This document shows positions 1 through 11,927 of a stretch of 64,000 nt of DNA, piece by piece; the stretch's first letter is position 1, and each line of letters starts with the position of its first letter. The stretch covers positions 62,001-126,000 of the forward strand of contig JAWPHD010004458.1 in assembly GCA_037043455.1 (NCBI GenBank), written 5' to 3'. The notes beneath the pieces were generated by a model. That model made no database searches and had not been told where the DNA came from. It saw nothing but the letters and a program-made list of their open reading frames with translations. Both the position numbers and the translations under genes were made by a program. The stretch comes from Cyrtodaria siliqua. Its lineage: Eukaryota; Mollusca; Bivalvia; Adapedonta; Hiatellidae.

Positions 1-1126
1 TTCCGATCTCGGTATTTCCATAAAAATGAATGCGAAATTCTTATCAAATTGAGGTAATAAAACAACACAACATAAGCGAACAGGTCGGCAGCGCGAGTCT
101 AAATTGAAGGTTGACATTTTATATAGACACCGCCCGTTATGGCGAGCTACTCGCGCGATGTCAGGCTTAGTTTTGCATTACTTTCTAAGTTGTTTAGCCT
201 TCATTTTAGATGATGAAAATCAATAATATATCATAATAAACATTTATCGTTAATTTTATTTCATATTTTATCAGAATTAATAAATAAATTATTAGAAATA
301 AAAGTTACGAATCCACGCAGTAACGAATGTGAACAAGTCATCTATTTTCGCGAACATTAGAAAATGGTCGGTGACGGAAATAGAGTTCGCAATTCCCATG
401 TATGGGCTTATTTCGCGAAGAAAACTGACGGTGGAAATTGCAATATTTGCAATAAACTTGTAAAGGGAAAAGGTGGCAACACCAGCAATCTCGAAAAACA
501 CTTGAGACTATATTACTCTGAAGCATTGTACCATGTTCGACTCACTTAAAGTAAAAAACCAAACAGGTAATGTCCGCATCGATCCTGAAAAAGCTGACAT
601 GTTGATCTTCTTACACAAGAATGCTGACTGAAGCTGAAAATTGAACAATGATGATCAAAAAGTACATGTTACTTCTAGTCAAAGTGTAGAACTGAAATTG
701 GTGTCTCAAAAACTGTTGATTGTTTCAAGTTTTCCTTTTGAAAGTTAAGGTTTACTTTAAAAAACTTCTAGTCATTTTAGTCTGAGATTTATCACGAGTC
801 TACTATGATTTATTTGTAATCACTAATATGTGCTTATTAGTTCACTGTTACCTGTTGAAAAAAAAAAGTTGGAATACAAAGTTCCATTTACTGGCTTTGA
901 ATGTTTATATATTACAATGATTAACAAAGTTCTCCCATATAAATATATTTAATTAAGTGTATCTACAATGATAAAGCATGAGTATAAACTTACCAAATCA
1001 TTGCTGGTCAGATGCACTAAAAGCATGATACATGGGAAGTGGTATCAGTATCGTTAAAATACCGTATCGTTTCGTTGGTATCAGTATCGGTATCGGACCG
1101 GTTCGTGCTTAACGATATCCAACCCT
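1..1126 (+). mobile_element. hAT-type DNA transposon relic, right portion
   Basis: Contains a BED-finger reading frame and a hAT C-terminal peptide (separate entry). It ends in subterminal repeats built from GGTATCAGTATCG-like words (about 1039-1102) and a right end reading GATATCCAACCCTA at about 1126, typical of a hAT terminus (TAGGGTTGG reversed). The left end lies outside the window, so a target duplication cannot be checked. Confidence 0.55.
364..631 (+). pseudogene. Internally deleted hAT transposase: BED zinc finger fused to C-terminal end
   Basis: The frame from ATG 364 reads a BED finger: SHVWAYFAKK, then the CNIC zinc ligands, then SNLEKHLRLYY. The position where a BED finger normally has its last His/Cys ligand is Tyr, so the fourth ligand looks lost. 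The frame stops at 547-549. In another frame, 569-628 reads NVRIDPEKADMLIFLHKNAD and then a stop, the hallmark C-terminal end of hAT transposases. The roughly 550 residues normally between are absent, so this is a deletion derivative with a frame change at the junction. It is not expected to make a working transposase. Confidence 0.7.
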
Positions 1127-1285
1127 AACTAGAAGAGACTATTGTTCTTTTAAGTAACAGAAACTGAGAAGTTAAATTAACACAGAGTTCAATGTTTATA
1201 CTTAACAGGGCTTGACATTAACTTTTTTTTCTGCTTGCCAGAACAATATTTTGTTTTGCGTGGGAACAATATTTTGGGTAAAGTG
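632..1285. other. 3' part of hAT relic and short AT-rich spacer; no gene
   Basis: Non-coding, AT-rich. After 1127 the only feature is a doubled AACAATATTTTG word around 1243-1276, next to the following transposon. Confidence 0.4.
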
Positions 1286-2441
1286 CAGGGCCTTCCCCAG
1301 CCATTTATGGCGTAGCGGCGCCGCGATCCCTTAACTTTTGAAACAGACATGCCGCGATCCCTTAATCTGACCGCGACCCTTTAAAACCGTGCCGCGATCC
1401 CTTAAAAGTGGGTCAAAACATTCATTTCCCAGTGTTAATTAATGACATATCTGCCAAATAACGCCTTGAGGCATAAACTCCTGACAAGCATACGTCCTTA
1501 GCTCCTGATTGGAGTGTTCTCATAAGGATTAGAGGGGCAGAGGTGTTAATTACCTTCGCGATACGGGTCTAATTCAAGAATTCAACCATGCATACATGAC
1601 CTGTAAACTTGTTACGTCATCAAATGTGAAAATGATTTAATTTACTTATAAGTTATATTTTATTGTAACGTTGAATTAACGTGCCTTCATCCATTTTTAA
1701 ATTTTAAATAGATAATGATGAGAAAATAATCTCACAAACGCAAATTATTCGATAATCACATAAAATTATAAGAATCTCGGGGTCGCAGATTACACATTTA
1801 GTTTACTTCCGGTTTTGAATTCGCTTCCGTGTTTCAAAATAAAACGGTTAATTATGAATAAAGAGAGCAATTTTGTAACATTTAAATAAATTTATAACCG
1901 TTTCCTATCTATTTTTTTTCAACAGCGCTAACGATATGATGCAGTAAACATGACTTAGACGTTAAGATGTTGTAAGACATGTCAGCGTAAAAAGTTGATG
2001 TAAATCCGGATAGTCCTTATTTCGGATGCTTAAAAAACACGACACTGCGCATTTTCATACAAGTTTTTTTTTTTTTAACGTTATTCACTTAAAAATAACA
2101 TAATTAGTCATGCTTTAAAAACTTCACCACATATATAATGAAGTGTTTACAAGATAAAAAAAGATCTGCAACAGCAAACTGCACAGGAAACCATGTATAA
2201 AGAGAGAATCAACTTTTTCCACAAAAAAAATATATAAAAAAATTGTCATACATGTAGTATCTATGGCAGACTGGTAGATTTATATATTTAAAACATGTTT
2301 TAAATGTGCCAGGTGTATGCAAAAACCTGTATTTTACTTCAAAACATGAAGAAAAAAATTTGACATGCAGGAGGCCCCCTCCCCCACCCTCTCGCGCGCT
2401 AAATGCCACTATCCCTTAAAAAATTCCTGGGGAAGGCCCTG
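1286..2441. mobile_element. 1.16 kb non-autonomous DNA element, 15-bp perfect TIRs, 5-bp target duplication
   Basis: The ends are CAGGGCCTTCCCCAG (1286-1300) and its exact reverse complement (2427-2441). The flanks are AAGTG on both sides (1281-1285 and 2442-2446). Near the left end the word CCGCGATCCCTTAA recurs about four times, and a TATCCCTTAA variant sits near the right end, suggesting subterminal protein-binding repeats. No coding frame of note. CAGGG termini with a 5-bp duplication fit a hAT-related (hAT5-like) non-autonomous element; the superfamily is inferred. Confidence 0.8.
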
Positions 2442-2446
2442 AAGTG

Positions 2447-3797
2447 TATATCTCTACAAATTAATAATGTTATTTTCAGGCAAGTCATTTTACTTAGATT
2501 TACATTCGCAATCCAGCGTTTGCACCTCTGTTGTTGCTTCATTTGTTTCATATTATTACTGTTGATTATATTGTGCCAATAATGTATATAAACCTATGTT
2601 AGAAAAAGAAGAAAAGTACACAAAAACTCAAAGTGTTATTTAATTATATGCCAGCCGGTTTAAAGTCAAAATGATACTGGATTTAATAATGAAATCGAGA
2701 CGCTAATTACACTGCTTGGTAAATATGTCGAGATTGCCATGTGTCCATTTAAGAGCAGATAAGATTGTCGTTTCTCAAGTTAAAAACATAAGTTACAAAT
2801 GTTCTAAACCTTTTACAACTTAACTTTATCATATAGAATTGAACGTTCGTCATCCTTTAGGAGGGACTGTTTTAGCCAGATATAAAGTGACAAGCCGTTT
2901 GTTTGACCAGTAGGCCATTTGTTTGACCAACAGGTTATATATATTTACATTGCCGGATAATGGAGGATCATCTCATCTCCCTTTGAGATCTCTGTCCAAA
3001 TAGGGCCTTGAAATGACATACTATAAAACTATTCATGGTCACTCTGAATTGCACAGCAATGGCACTAGTCGGCTTTTAGGGGAATTTTGCGTTGTTTTCA
3101 TATCAAAGGGGAATTTCTAAAAAACACAGTTTTTTTTTTTATTAAGTGGCACCAATAATGTATCATTCCAAATTGCAAAAAGGATGCTGTTTTCCTGTAT
3201 TGGAGTTTAAAGATTTATAATGAAAATATATATTTTTTTTATTTATTTTTTTTTAAAAGGGGAATTTTTCACAGGAAAATGGGAAAAATATATACTTTTA
3301 GGGGAGGGGAATTGGGCCGAAATGGCCGAACGAGTGCCCTGACAGCTGTTGTTATTCAACATCAGGTAAGGTTTTCCCATGTATTATAGCCCCAGCTACA
3401 ATAACATTTTCTACAATGCTTATTATTTATATCAGCATGTTTTGATTAATAGCAGACAGTTGGTTTTAATGTGAAGCTGTTATTTATTATTACATAAATG
3501 CTTCACAGCATGTGTTTTGAAACAAGACCCAGCACTGTCATTCTGTAAATCCGATTTCAATTTATAAAGCATAAATATCTGATTATAAATATCCATAACC
3601 CCTGGTTACATTTATATGCTCTAACTTCAAGAATAATCAATGCTAATTCTGATATTTCATAAGGCAGGAAGTTGAAGATTTAATCTGGCTTTTGTTTGTT
3701 ACATTTGAAAAAAACAAAACCTTTTATTTATCACATTCAGTCCTAGGACTAGTTCAGTAGTAGCAACAGCAGTGTTCCCATAGTTACAGGAGTGATG
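2447..3797. other. No gene seen; possible degenerate MITE at about 3060-3343
   Basis: AT-rich unique-looking sequence. Around 3060-3343 a GGCACTAGTCGGC left border and a GCCGAACGAGTGCC right border are imperfect inverted copies, with GGGGAATTT blocks inside like the MITE family at 4083, but I find no convincing target duplication. Confidence 0.3.
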
Positions 3798-3941
3798 CTT
3801 AGTGATTCAGTGGCCGGGATAGTAAAGACGCTGCATCTGAAATTTTCTCGCCTCTCACCGCTGCGAGTTGGAATCCCAGTTGGAGCTCCACTTTTCAAGT
3901 GAGAATATATAAGAATCCATCACGAGTATCAGAGCCGAGTT

Positions 3942-4082
3942 CCTGGTTACTATTTCTGACCCTCGGGGAGATTTCCCTATCTCACATGGATAATGCCTCG
4001 TCCCTGGTTACAATTCTGACCCTCGGGTGAGATTTCACTATCTCACATGGATAATGCCTCGTCCCTGGTTGCAATTCTGACC
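3942..4082. repeat. 61-bp tandem repeat
   Basis: The word CCTGGTT starts at 3942, 4003 and 4064, an exact 61-base period. The unit contains TTCTGACCCTCGGG and TATCTCACATGGATAATG. A further part unit continues at 4460-4490, on the far side of an inserted MITE. Confidence 0.75.
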
Positions 4083-4459
4083 CCAGTGTTTTTTTTATGT
4101 GTTTTGTGAATGCAGCCTGTGCCTGTGCCATTGTGAAAAATAGCGGAATTTTTCTAGAAATTGTGAAAATTGTGAAATATTATAACAAAAGAAAAAGAAA
4201 CTTTTTTCACTTTTAATTTCACAGTTTAATATCCCTTGGTTTTAAGTTTTGTTTTTGGTAATACAGACTAGTTTTAACACCAGCGTATATTAAGACTAGT
4301 ATCCTTACTGGTCTGTATTTACCCTAAAAAAAAAAATTTTTTTTTTTTTTTTTTTTGAGATTGTGAATTTTTTGGATATAATTGTGAAAAAAGTATACTT
4401 TTTGGCATTGTGAATGGGGCCGAATAACGGCCCCAAATTAGGCATAAAAAAAACACTGG
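4083..4459. mobile_element. MITE of CCAGTG family (copy M1), 17-bp perfect TIRs, 3-bp target duplication
   Basis: Left end CCAGTGTTTTTTTTATG; right end is its exact reverse complement (4443-4459). It interrupts a 61-bp tandem unit, so the empty site is known: ACC is present before (4080-4082) and after (4460-4462). Near the right end is a GGGGCCG...CGGCCCC hairpin seen in related copies. No coding capacity. The superfamily is uncertain; 3-bp duplications occur in CACTA-like elements. Confidence 0.8.
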
Positions 4460-4645
4460 ACCCTCGGGTGAAATTTCCCCATCTCACATGGATAAACTCA
4501 TGACAGATTTTTTTTCTCCCATTATGCGCTTAGTACAGGCATACTTCAATGACTGTATTTGATTTTACGCTAAAATAAGGCGACATCACCAACCGGCAAC
4601 GTGACGTCGTGACGTTTCATGTAAGAGTCACATGTCATGTAAGAG

Positions 4646-4758
4646 TTTTCTTGCATACCGGACAAGGATATCCGTCATTTTACCGGGGCTAGATATTTCC
4701 ATCTCACCCTAGGGTCGAGATAAAATTCACGCGCGCCAACATCCGGTATGCAGGAAAA
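4646..4758. repeat. Inverted repeat, 17-bp arms
   Basis: TTTTCTTGCATACCGGA (4646-4662) is matched by its reverse complement with one difference at 4742-4758. About 80 bases lie between the arms. Adjacent to a larger palindrome at 4826. Confidence 0.6.
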
Positions 4759-4825
4759 CATGCAAAACGTTAGTAGCTGGCAGGATGCACAACATGTCTC
4801 TGATATGCAAGAAAAAGCATCTATC

Positions 4826-4960
4826 ATGGGTATTCGGTTCAGATAGGGAATTCCAACCTGAGGTATAAGTGTTTTATAAACACTTATACCGAGGGTATGG
4901 GTATCCGGTGAAGATAGTTATACCTCGGGTTGGAATTCCCTATCTTCACCGGATACCCAT
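4826..4960. repeat. Foldback palindrome, 43-bp arms
   Basis: Arm 4826-4868 and arm 4918-4960 are reverse complements with about four differences. Between them a second nested palindrome (AGTGTTTTATAAACACT) and a third partial copy of the arm (GGGTATGGGTATCCGGTGAA) occur. Likely a foldback element or a palindromic duplication. Confidence 0.7.
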
Positions 4961-5165
4961 GAATTTTTTTTATAATCTCACATGAGGAAAACCTATCTCA
5001 CATGACTAGAAATGGGAGAAAGTGTTGATTCTTACGGATAGCGGGAGGTATACGGTACTGGTTCTACCCAGGTAAAATGTGGTGGTCTGCCTCTACCACA
5101 AACCGTCATATCCATATGGCCTAACATGTGCTAAAATTGGCGTAAAACACCATTCAGGCAAACTT

Positions 5166-6054
5166 TAAAAAAGAAAAATTATATATTGAAAACAAGAAAA
5201 ACATTTCAGATTAAATTAAATTGTGCATTATGTTGCAGAGCTGTAGTTAATATTTGTCTGCAGTGGGTATTTTATTCCTCAGTAACAAGGAACATGTTCA
5301 AGTCCCTTTCACGTCATCAACAGGCATATTTTACAACAGACTGATGTACACTATTTCTGAACCTACTGAGGACCAGGTATATAACTTGCATATTTTAAAA
5401 AAACAATCTCTATAGACCCCAAAATGAATGGTTTTTACCAGCCAGACCAAACCCCAAAACTGGAGCGTCGAATTAAGAGTTACCAACTCGTAATTCATTT
5501 TACGCATATTTAATCATGGGTATTTTAAGAACACTTGAATAAACCAATACGTGGGTAAGATTCTTTAAGAGTAAAAACAATTCTAAAACATTTATGCTGG
5601 TAAAACATATGTCCATGTTGATTAATTAATATATATAAAACAAAACAAAAACATTCTGATAAACTAGAAGTTAATCAAAAACAAAAGAAACCTTTTGTTC
5701 ATATTATACTGAGGGAAAAAAGTTTTTGTTGCACCCTGGAAATAATACATTTTTGGTTGTAAAATCAAGAAACTACTGCCATAGACACAATATTTTATTA
5801 AACACACATCAATAACAGCCGAACATCTTAATGACGTAAATGAACGTAGGTGTCCAGCCCATAAAGTCCCAAAATGTCAGTATATCTTGTATACAGTATT
5901 ATTTCATCTAAAAAATTTGCTAGACTTTTTCCCCTTTGTATATTATACACACCTGCTTAGAATGTTTTCATAATGCAAAATATTGAATAAAACTGTTCCT
6001 TTGGATAGTTCATAAAAAAAACTAAGATATTTGTTGCCTGAGTTGGATAACTTT
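5166..6054. other. No gene or repeat recognised
   Basis: AT-rich, frequent short stops in all frames, no inverted termini noticed. Confidence 0.4.
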
Positions 6055-6531
6055 TTGTGTCGCCTGCGTAGCATGGCACACAAAGGGGTCACTGTCCATT
6101 GTCTGTCATCCGCTGTCCATCACGACCTGCAACCTAACCTTGGCCATAACTTAAAGTATTTGACCTATGGTCATGAAACTTTATACAATTTTTCCTTTAA
6201 AACCAGTTATTCAGTGCCATTGACATGTTCAAGAACTCTGGATTTCATTTCAGCAGAGTTACCTCACTTTTCATAAAACTTTAACCTGTAAACTAACCTA
6301 GCTCATAACTTGGCAAAATATTGACCTAGGGTCATGAAACTTTATATAGTTTGTTCTTATCAATTCTTCAATGCAGGGTAATGCCCCTTTTCATAACGCT
6401 TAAACAAAACAAAAATTGCTCCATAATTTATGAAAGATTGTACCCCCTGTCTTCAAACTTCATAGATTTAATTGTACTTGCTGAAATAAACATGACATGC
6501 CATCCAAGTGTTCCATGGAACACCCTTCTAG
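6055..6531 (+). mobile_element. Rolling-circle-like modular repeat, family I (copy 1)
   Basis: Begins TTGTGTCGCCTGCGTAGCAT after a T run. Two core segments share GGTCATGAAACTTTATA. It ends with a perfect hairpin GTGTTCCATGGAACAC followed by CCTTCTAG|T, which is a canonical Helitron-type 3' end (hairpin then CTRR before T). A related copy at 55461-56377 has a verified empty site. No coding capacity. Confidence 0.65.
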
Positions 6532-8279
6532 TTAAACGTTTAGAGTATTTGTATCAAGTTAATGAGTAATGATACTCATGTTCTCTTTAAAAAGTTGAGG
6601 GTATTTGTACAAAAATATGAGTAAAATACTTAAATTATGAAATGCTAAAGCTAATCTACAGCTCTGTAATAATAGATATTTTAGTGGAATCTTGTATTTT
6701 TCACACCAGATAGGAAATGTTGAATGTACATTTGTTTAAATATCTGTCTATTCATACATGTAAGCTTTAAAATCAATAAATGTGTGTCATATTAACCTTG
6801 CAGAACACACCTGTATTTATAAATCAGCCTGAGTCATAGTGTACTTCCCACTGGTGAATGGTCTTTCAGGTCCTTCAACTCAATCATGATCAACTTGCCT
6901 GCGGTTTTCCTGCGTTATTTATAACAAAAGGGACAGTTATCTTCAACTCAGTTAAAATCTCTTGGAAGTGACGCATTTTATTGTTGACGTTTTGTGTAAT
7001 GTTACACAATGGTAACAAGTAATTTAGTGTTTATATTTTAATGTGAGCATGATAGAGTAAAACAATAATAGAGCTTTGTGTTACGTACATTTACAATTTT
7101 ACTGTTGTAGAGCCCGAAAAAAAGAAGTCTTTGAAAATAAGTGTTCCTTTAATTGGACGTGATATCCACATCACATTGAGATGTAAACATAAAATTATTC
7201 AATAGCTGGATAAAATTAATCTGGTCTAAATCTCAATGATGTCATATATTGTGTAAACCTCTAAAGACGATGTCCCACAATATACCTATACTTTTGTCTA
7301 TATACTGTGTAAGAGATGAACTGTCTGTCCCAAATCATTGACCGTTTCAGGCTTTTTTCAGACCATACTATAACTGAGACTGATCGAACCCTATATATTA
7401 TGTTGTCCACAAGTTTACAACAACACCCAAACTAATTACATGGTACATTAGTTTCACGTTGACCCTCAACATGCATTCTGGTACACATTGTAAGGCTTCT
7501 ACGAGTCTACAAATTATAGGGTGGCAGTGCAAATCCGTTTTGTGTTATTTTGCGGGGTTTTCTTATGCCATTTTGACAGCGACACCCGGATGTTGGAGGA
7601 GAGTTACCTCCCCTATATTTTTCGTCAATACGATTGAGGCGCTTGCTTTATTGTTGAAGACTGGATAGCAAGCGTCTGCATAATATTACTTAATAACATG
7701 TAACCACAGAGTCCCAAATTGGTCTAGATTCAGGTTTTTTTTTGCATCAATTCATACAGTTGCACAGACCCATTGTCCAGATGAATTTCTGGTAAAAACC
7801 CTTTGTGTTCTGCATCAAGTTTGCTAAATTAATTAGGTTTTATTTATTTTTTTCACTTTTTTTTTTAAGTTGCATTAGACGATTTTTGCGTGGCATCATT
7901 TGTTTTGCATGGCGGTATGTGACAATAGCGTGGCGGCCCACCATCGTATAAGTGCTCTTATAAAATAATTTGCTAACACAGGCTAAGAGCCAATTCATGC
8001 CAAGTTGGTGTCTCTGGGGCAATTATTTTTACAGATAAATGTGAAAATAGTACATTTTAGATCATCTTTCTTCTATAAATGTATACAAAACATAACACTA
8101 TTGGGAAAGTGAGAGTTTGGAAGTGTTGTAAGTTAGCACATTTTTATTTTTTTAACCAACCCTCTTCACCAATATTTATATTGGCCGTGATTTTTCAAAA
8201 ACACCTTGCAAAAAATGGCTGCACGGTTGACTGGCTAATACACTGCCTATAGTTGCTGATTTCAAGTTGGTACAGGGTC
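6532..8279. other. No gene recognised
   Basis: AT-rich intergenic sequence. Nothing beyond short chance frames and simple A/T runs was seen. Confidence 0.4.
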
Positions 8280-8282
8280 TCA

Positions 8283-8754
8283 GCTGGTGATGGACCAAAT
8301 AAATAGCCAACTGTTCGTGGCATTGCCAACAGGAGTAGCATGTGGCATTGTCAACAGGAGTCCCACCAGGAGTAGATCTCTCCCATTGGCAACTGGAAAC
8401 TTAACACCAGGGTTTTGATTCAGATGGGGAGCAAGAACATGATATTCATTTCCAGTACTCATCTTCATCTTGAATATTGTCATTCTTTGCTCATCCACCG
8501 TTCCCCATTCCAACCTGATGTGCACAAGCTGTAAAAGTGGGGTGCACCTGACTTGTTCTAGATTTTAAAATCTTACATTTCATGATAAAACTTCCATATG
8601 GATCAAAATAGTGTGTTAGCTCCACGTTTTCCAGGTCTAAAACTTGAATATAGCCTATATTTTGAATGAAATCAAGCGTAAAATTCTCCAATAACTGAGA
8701 CTGATGCGTAACCAAGGATAACACATTGTTGTGAAGAATGAATTGACTTGTCAT
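8283..8754 (-). pseudogene. Unrecognised reverse-strand coding-like stretch with frame change
   Basis: Reading the minus strand from 8754, one open frame runs to 8491 (includes LLENFTLDFIQNIGYIQVLD and THYFDPYGSFIMKC). A second overlapping frame runs 8525 to 8283 (includes EWGTVDEQRMTIFKMKM). Composition is more protein-like than surrounding frames. An acceptor-like CACTTTTACAG lies at the change-over on that strand. It could be two short exons, an exon relic or chance. No family recognised. A 27-base near-duplicate (ACTCCTGTTGRCAATGCCAC) is inside the second part. Confidence 0.2.
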
Positions 8755-8759
8755 TTATT

Positions 8760-9226
8760 ATCTTTTGACCATTTAGAATATATTAATTTAAGTATCATTG
8801 TTTTTCAATTTTATATCAGACCCTACCCCTTTAAAGGGTTACACCATTCACTCACTGACAAGTTGATAAAATCTGATAAAGGTAATAAAATATGAAATCA
8901 CAGTGGAAATGAATCACTTTGTATTGTCTGTAGTTTTGTATGACTGTTCACAGCACTTCGATCTGTAAGACTGTATCAAGTGGTGTGTCTATATACCAGC
9001 TCTGGTCCATGTAGCTGCAATTTGCACAAGGCTGGATGGTCGGTTACCTGGTAATCAAGTCATCTTCGGTGTATTCTGTCATGGAAACAGACATATTCTG
9101 TCTGCAGTTAGCCAAGGCTGAATCTGATTCTATAGAAACAATGCAGACATTAATAATGAAAAACAAAAATTGAATTTTATTAATAAAAAAGCTCGAAAAA
9201 CCCCCACAAACATAAATAATTTTGAG
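8760..9226. other. No gene recognised
   Basis: Unremarkable AT-rich sequence between the candidate fragment and a modular repeat. Confidence 0.35.
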
Positions 9227-9960
9227 TCTTTATGCCCCCACCACCGAATGGTGAAGGGGCATATGGCGTTAGCCATGTCCGTCCGTCCTTCCATACGTAC
9301 GTACGTCTCTGTCTGTCCTGAAAAGTTTCTGTGTCTATCTCCTCCTACAGTTTTCAACCTTTTGCTTCGAAACTTTACAGGATGCTTACCTATGACGTCA
9401 AGATGTGCGTTTCGTTTCGGCACCAAAATCGACCCAGTATTAATACCGTTATGGCCCCTTTTTCGTCAAATTTTACATCGAAATATCTTGTGTGTCTATT
9501 CACTCCCACACTTTTCAACCAATTGCTTCGAAACTTTTCAGGATGCTTACCTATGATGTCGGAATGTGCATATTGTTTCGGCATCAAATCGACCTAGTAT
9601 TACCGGACTTACGGCCCTTTTTTCATCAAATTTTACGTTAAAATGTCCTGTCTGTATGTGTCTATCGATCTCCTCCGACAGTTTTCCTCCGTTTCTTTTT
9701 AAACTTTCAGGCCTTTTTCTACTTTTCTCACGGGTCCGACTATCGGACCCGTTCCCAATGCCAAATATGGTTGTTTTTTCCCAATTTTGAAATAAAATTC
9801 CCCTTTTGTAAAAAAAAAAAAAAGTCAGGTCAAATATACAAATGTTTACAAGGAAATACTATAAAAATGACAATATTTAAATCATGTATCATGTATTGAA
9901 ACCAGGCAATTAAAACAACTAACTTATGAAAATTCCCAAAAGGCCTGACTTTATAGGATG
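9227..9960 (+). mobile_element. Modular repeat, family J, with interrupted right side
   Basis: The 5' hairpin GCCCCCACCACC/GGTGAAGGGGC is followed by CCGTCCGTCC and three core units of roughly 190 bases sharing TTCGAAACTTT(A/T)CAGGATGCTTACC and TTATGGCCC. After 9710 a block of about 240 bases with AGGCCTTTT at one end and AAAAGGCCT at the other interrupts the element, and the core word ACTTTATAGGATGC resumes at about 9950. Architecture matches the other pearl-like elements here. Confidence 0.5.
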
Positions 9961-11164
9961 CATGAGAAATATTGAGAGATAGTGCTAATTAGGTTAATAT
10001 ATATGTCCTCGTCTGTCAGGGCATGAGTTTCTAAAGAAAAGTTTCAGTAATTGTAGAAATTATCATATTCATATAATTAGGAAATAATTTTAAGAATTTG
10101 TGCTGAATTTTCACCATGCCTTAATTGGGCATTTATTGACTACATAATGACAATGATCATGACAAATATTTCATTAAACCACAAGTCTATTATTACAACA
10201 ATAGTAGATACATGAGCATTGTGACTATTATTAATGACTAAATGGTGGCTATACATGAGCATGTAGGCTTGAGGTCCCATCTGCCCGGCCACTAGAGTGG
10301 ACTGCGTGGTTAAAATCTCGGATATTGAACAAGCAATTTAAAGGAGAAGTGCCATTTAATACGGAAGCATGTCATGTTTATATTTGCCTTCACTTATTTG
10401 TAATTAAATAGCACAAACTTAGTTAATTCTGCTATTTCAAACCCCGAGCTTAAATTTCAGTAATTTTTTTTTTCACCATTTTGAGAATGTTTTCGGTACT
10501 CGTTCAGTTTCAAAAGTATGTATTTCCCCCCCTTTTCTGTTTAAAGTTGCCCGCTAAAATATTGGGAAAAAAACATACTTTTTGCCATTGGGAATGGTAC
10601 AGTTTTGGGTAAACATATATAATTAAAAAACAACAACTGAATTTAGAGAACGGTATCAGGATATTTTATTCTGCAGGGCCTGGGTGTTAAAGAAACAGGT
10701 GCGATGTATTATTCTGCCAAATCATCTTACTATACAGTATATTACAGTGTTATTAATTTTGAAATTTTCCTAATGATAAGACCAAGGACAGATCAGTTTT
10801 AATCCCTGAGACTAGTACAACACTGGGGTAAATCTATAGATAAATACACTGGTGTAACACAGGCAGCTGCTCCACTCACTTTATTAAGGCTTTCAATATT
10901 TGCAAAGTTATGTTGTCTAGACCCATATCAATATAGCTGGTTTCTATGTAAGCCCTGGATATTACTTTATTATATATTATGCCGATCAGCATAGGCGGTA
11001 TGCTGGTCACTTGATCGGTACAAGGAAATGCGCCATGCTGTTTTAACCGGGCCATGTTGTTTATGCCAAATTATTGCGCGCACAACAGCCCGAAGTGAAT
11101 AGTGCGGAAAACAGATGATACCGCTACACTGCGGCATAGACCGGGTAGCTCACCAAAAGTTCAG
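9961..11164. other. No gene; minor palindrome at about 10983-11007
   Basis: AT-rich. GATCAGCATAGGCGGTATGCTGGTC is a near-palindrome of about 10-bp arms written here in two parts: GATCAGCATA and TATGCTGGTC. Otherwise unremarkable. Confidence 0.35.
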
Positions 11165-11800
11165 CTGGTTTCCTGTTGACAGTAATACTTACAGCTGCAG
11201 GGTTGTTTTTGGGAAAATTGAGAAAAGCCTCGGGGCTTTTTTCCCTTCATGAACAACAGGGGCCAAACTTTTTCCATCTCTTTGGCTCAGAAAATACACC
11301 TAAAAAAAGGTGGTGGTGGCAGTTATGGCCCTTTGAATATTTTCACACAAATATATTGTCCGCGCTATTTTTCCATAATTCCTCGATGGATTTTCATGAA
11401 ATTGTATGAGAAGCATCAGTATGAAGTGGCGATGCACATATTATCGTCTCGTTCCGGTTCAGAATTTTTTGACAGAGTTATGGCATGTTAAACATTTTCA
11501 CACAATAATCTTGTCCACACTATTTCTCCATAACCCCATCGTGGATTTTCAAACTTAAGTGGAGATACGCATATCTTCCTGGGGTTCCAGTTTAATGATT
11601 TTTGATGGAGTTCTGTTCCCTTGAAGTTCCCTCGAATATTTTCTCAGAAACATCTTGTCTGCGCTATTTCTCCATAACCCCGAGATGGATTTTCACCAAA
11701 CTTTGTGAGAAGCATCAGTATTAAGTTGAGATGCGCATACAAGTGGGTGGAGTATTTGCTGGAGTATTTATCACCTTCAGTGATGGTTCTAGTTTTTCTT
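11165..11800 (+). mobile_element. Modular repeat, family K
   Basis: Three diverged units of about 180 bases share TCTTGTC(T/C)GCGCTATTT, TCCATAA and GATGGATTTTCA. The right end reads TATCACCTTCAGTGATGG then TTCTAGTTT: hairpin TCAC..GTGA followed by CTAG|T. This end resembles that of family C at 36238 and 37757. No coding capacity. Confidence 0.5.
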
Positions 11801-11927
11801 CAAATTAAAAAAGTTATTACTACATACTTATTTGGGTCTATGTTCATGTTTCCATGTATATCACTGAATAAAAATCAGACAGTTATTTGCTTCTTTACTT
11901 ACGAACAGTGTCCCTTTAAACAGGCCA

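Larger units (their letters stand above)
3803..5165 (+). repeat. tRNA-derived SINE (family S2) split by a 1.1 kb insertion
   Basis: 3803-3905 is the tRNA-like head: GTGGCCGGGATAGTAAAGAC in the A-box position and GAGTTGGAATCCC in the B-box position. 5017-5165 is the body and tail, ending in GCGTAAAACACCATTCA. In the intact copies at 18605 and 27428 these two parts are contiguous. The word GAGAA is present on both sides of the interrupting segment (3906-5016), consistent with a short target duplication. Confidence 0.6.

Noticed and set aside
10480..10620. Fifth CCAGTG MITE
   Set aside because: Internal words resemble the family, but neither inverted ends nor a 3-bp duplication could be found.
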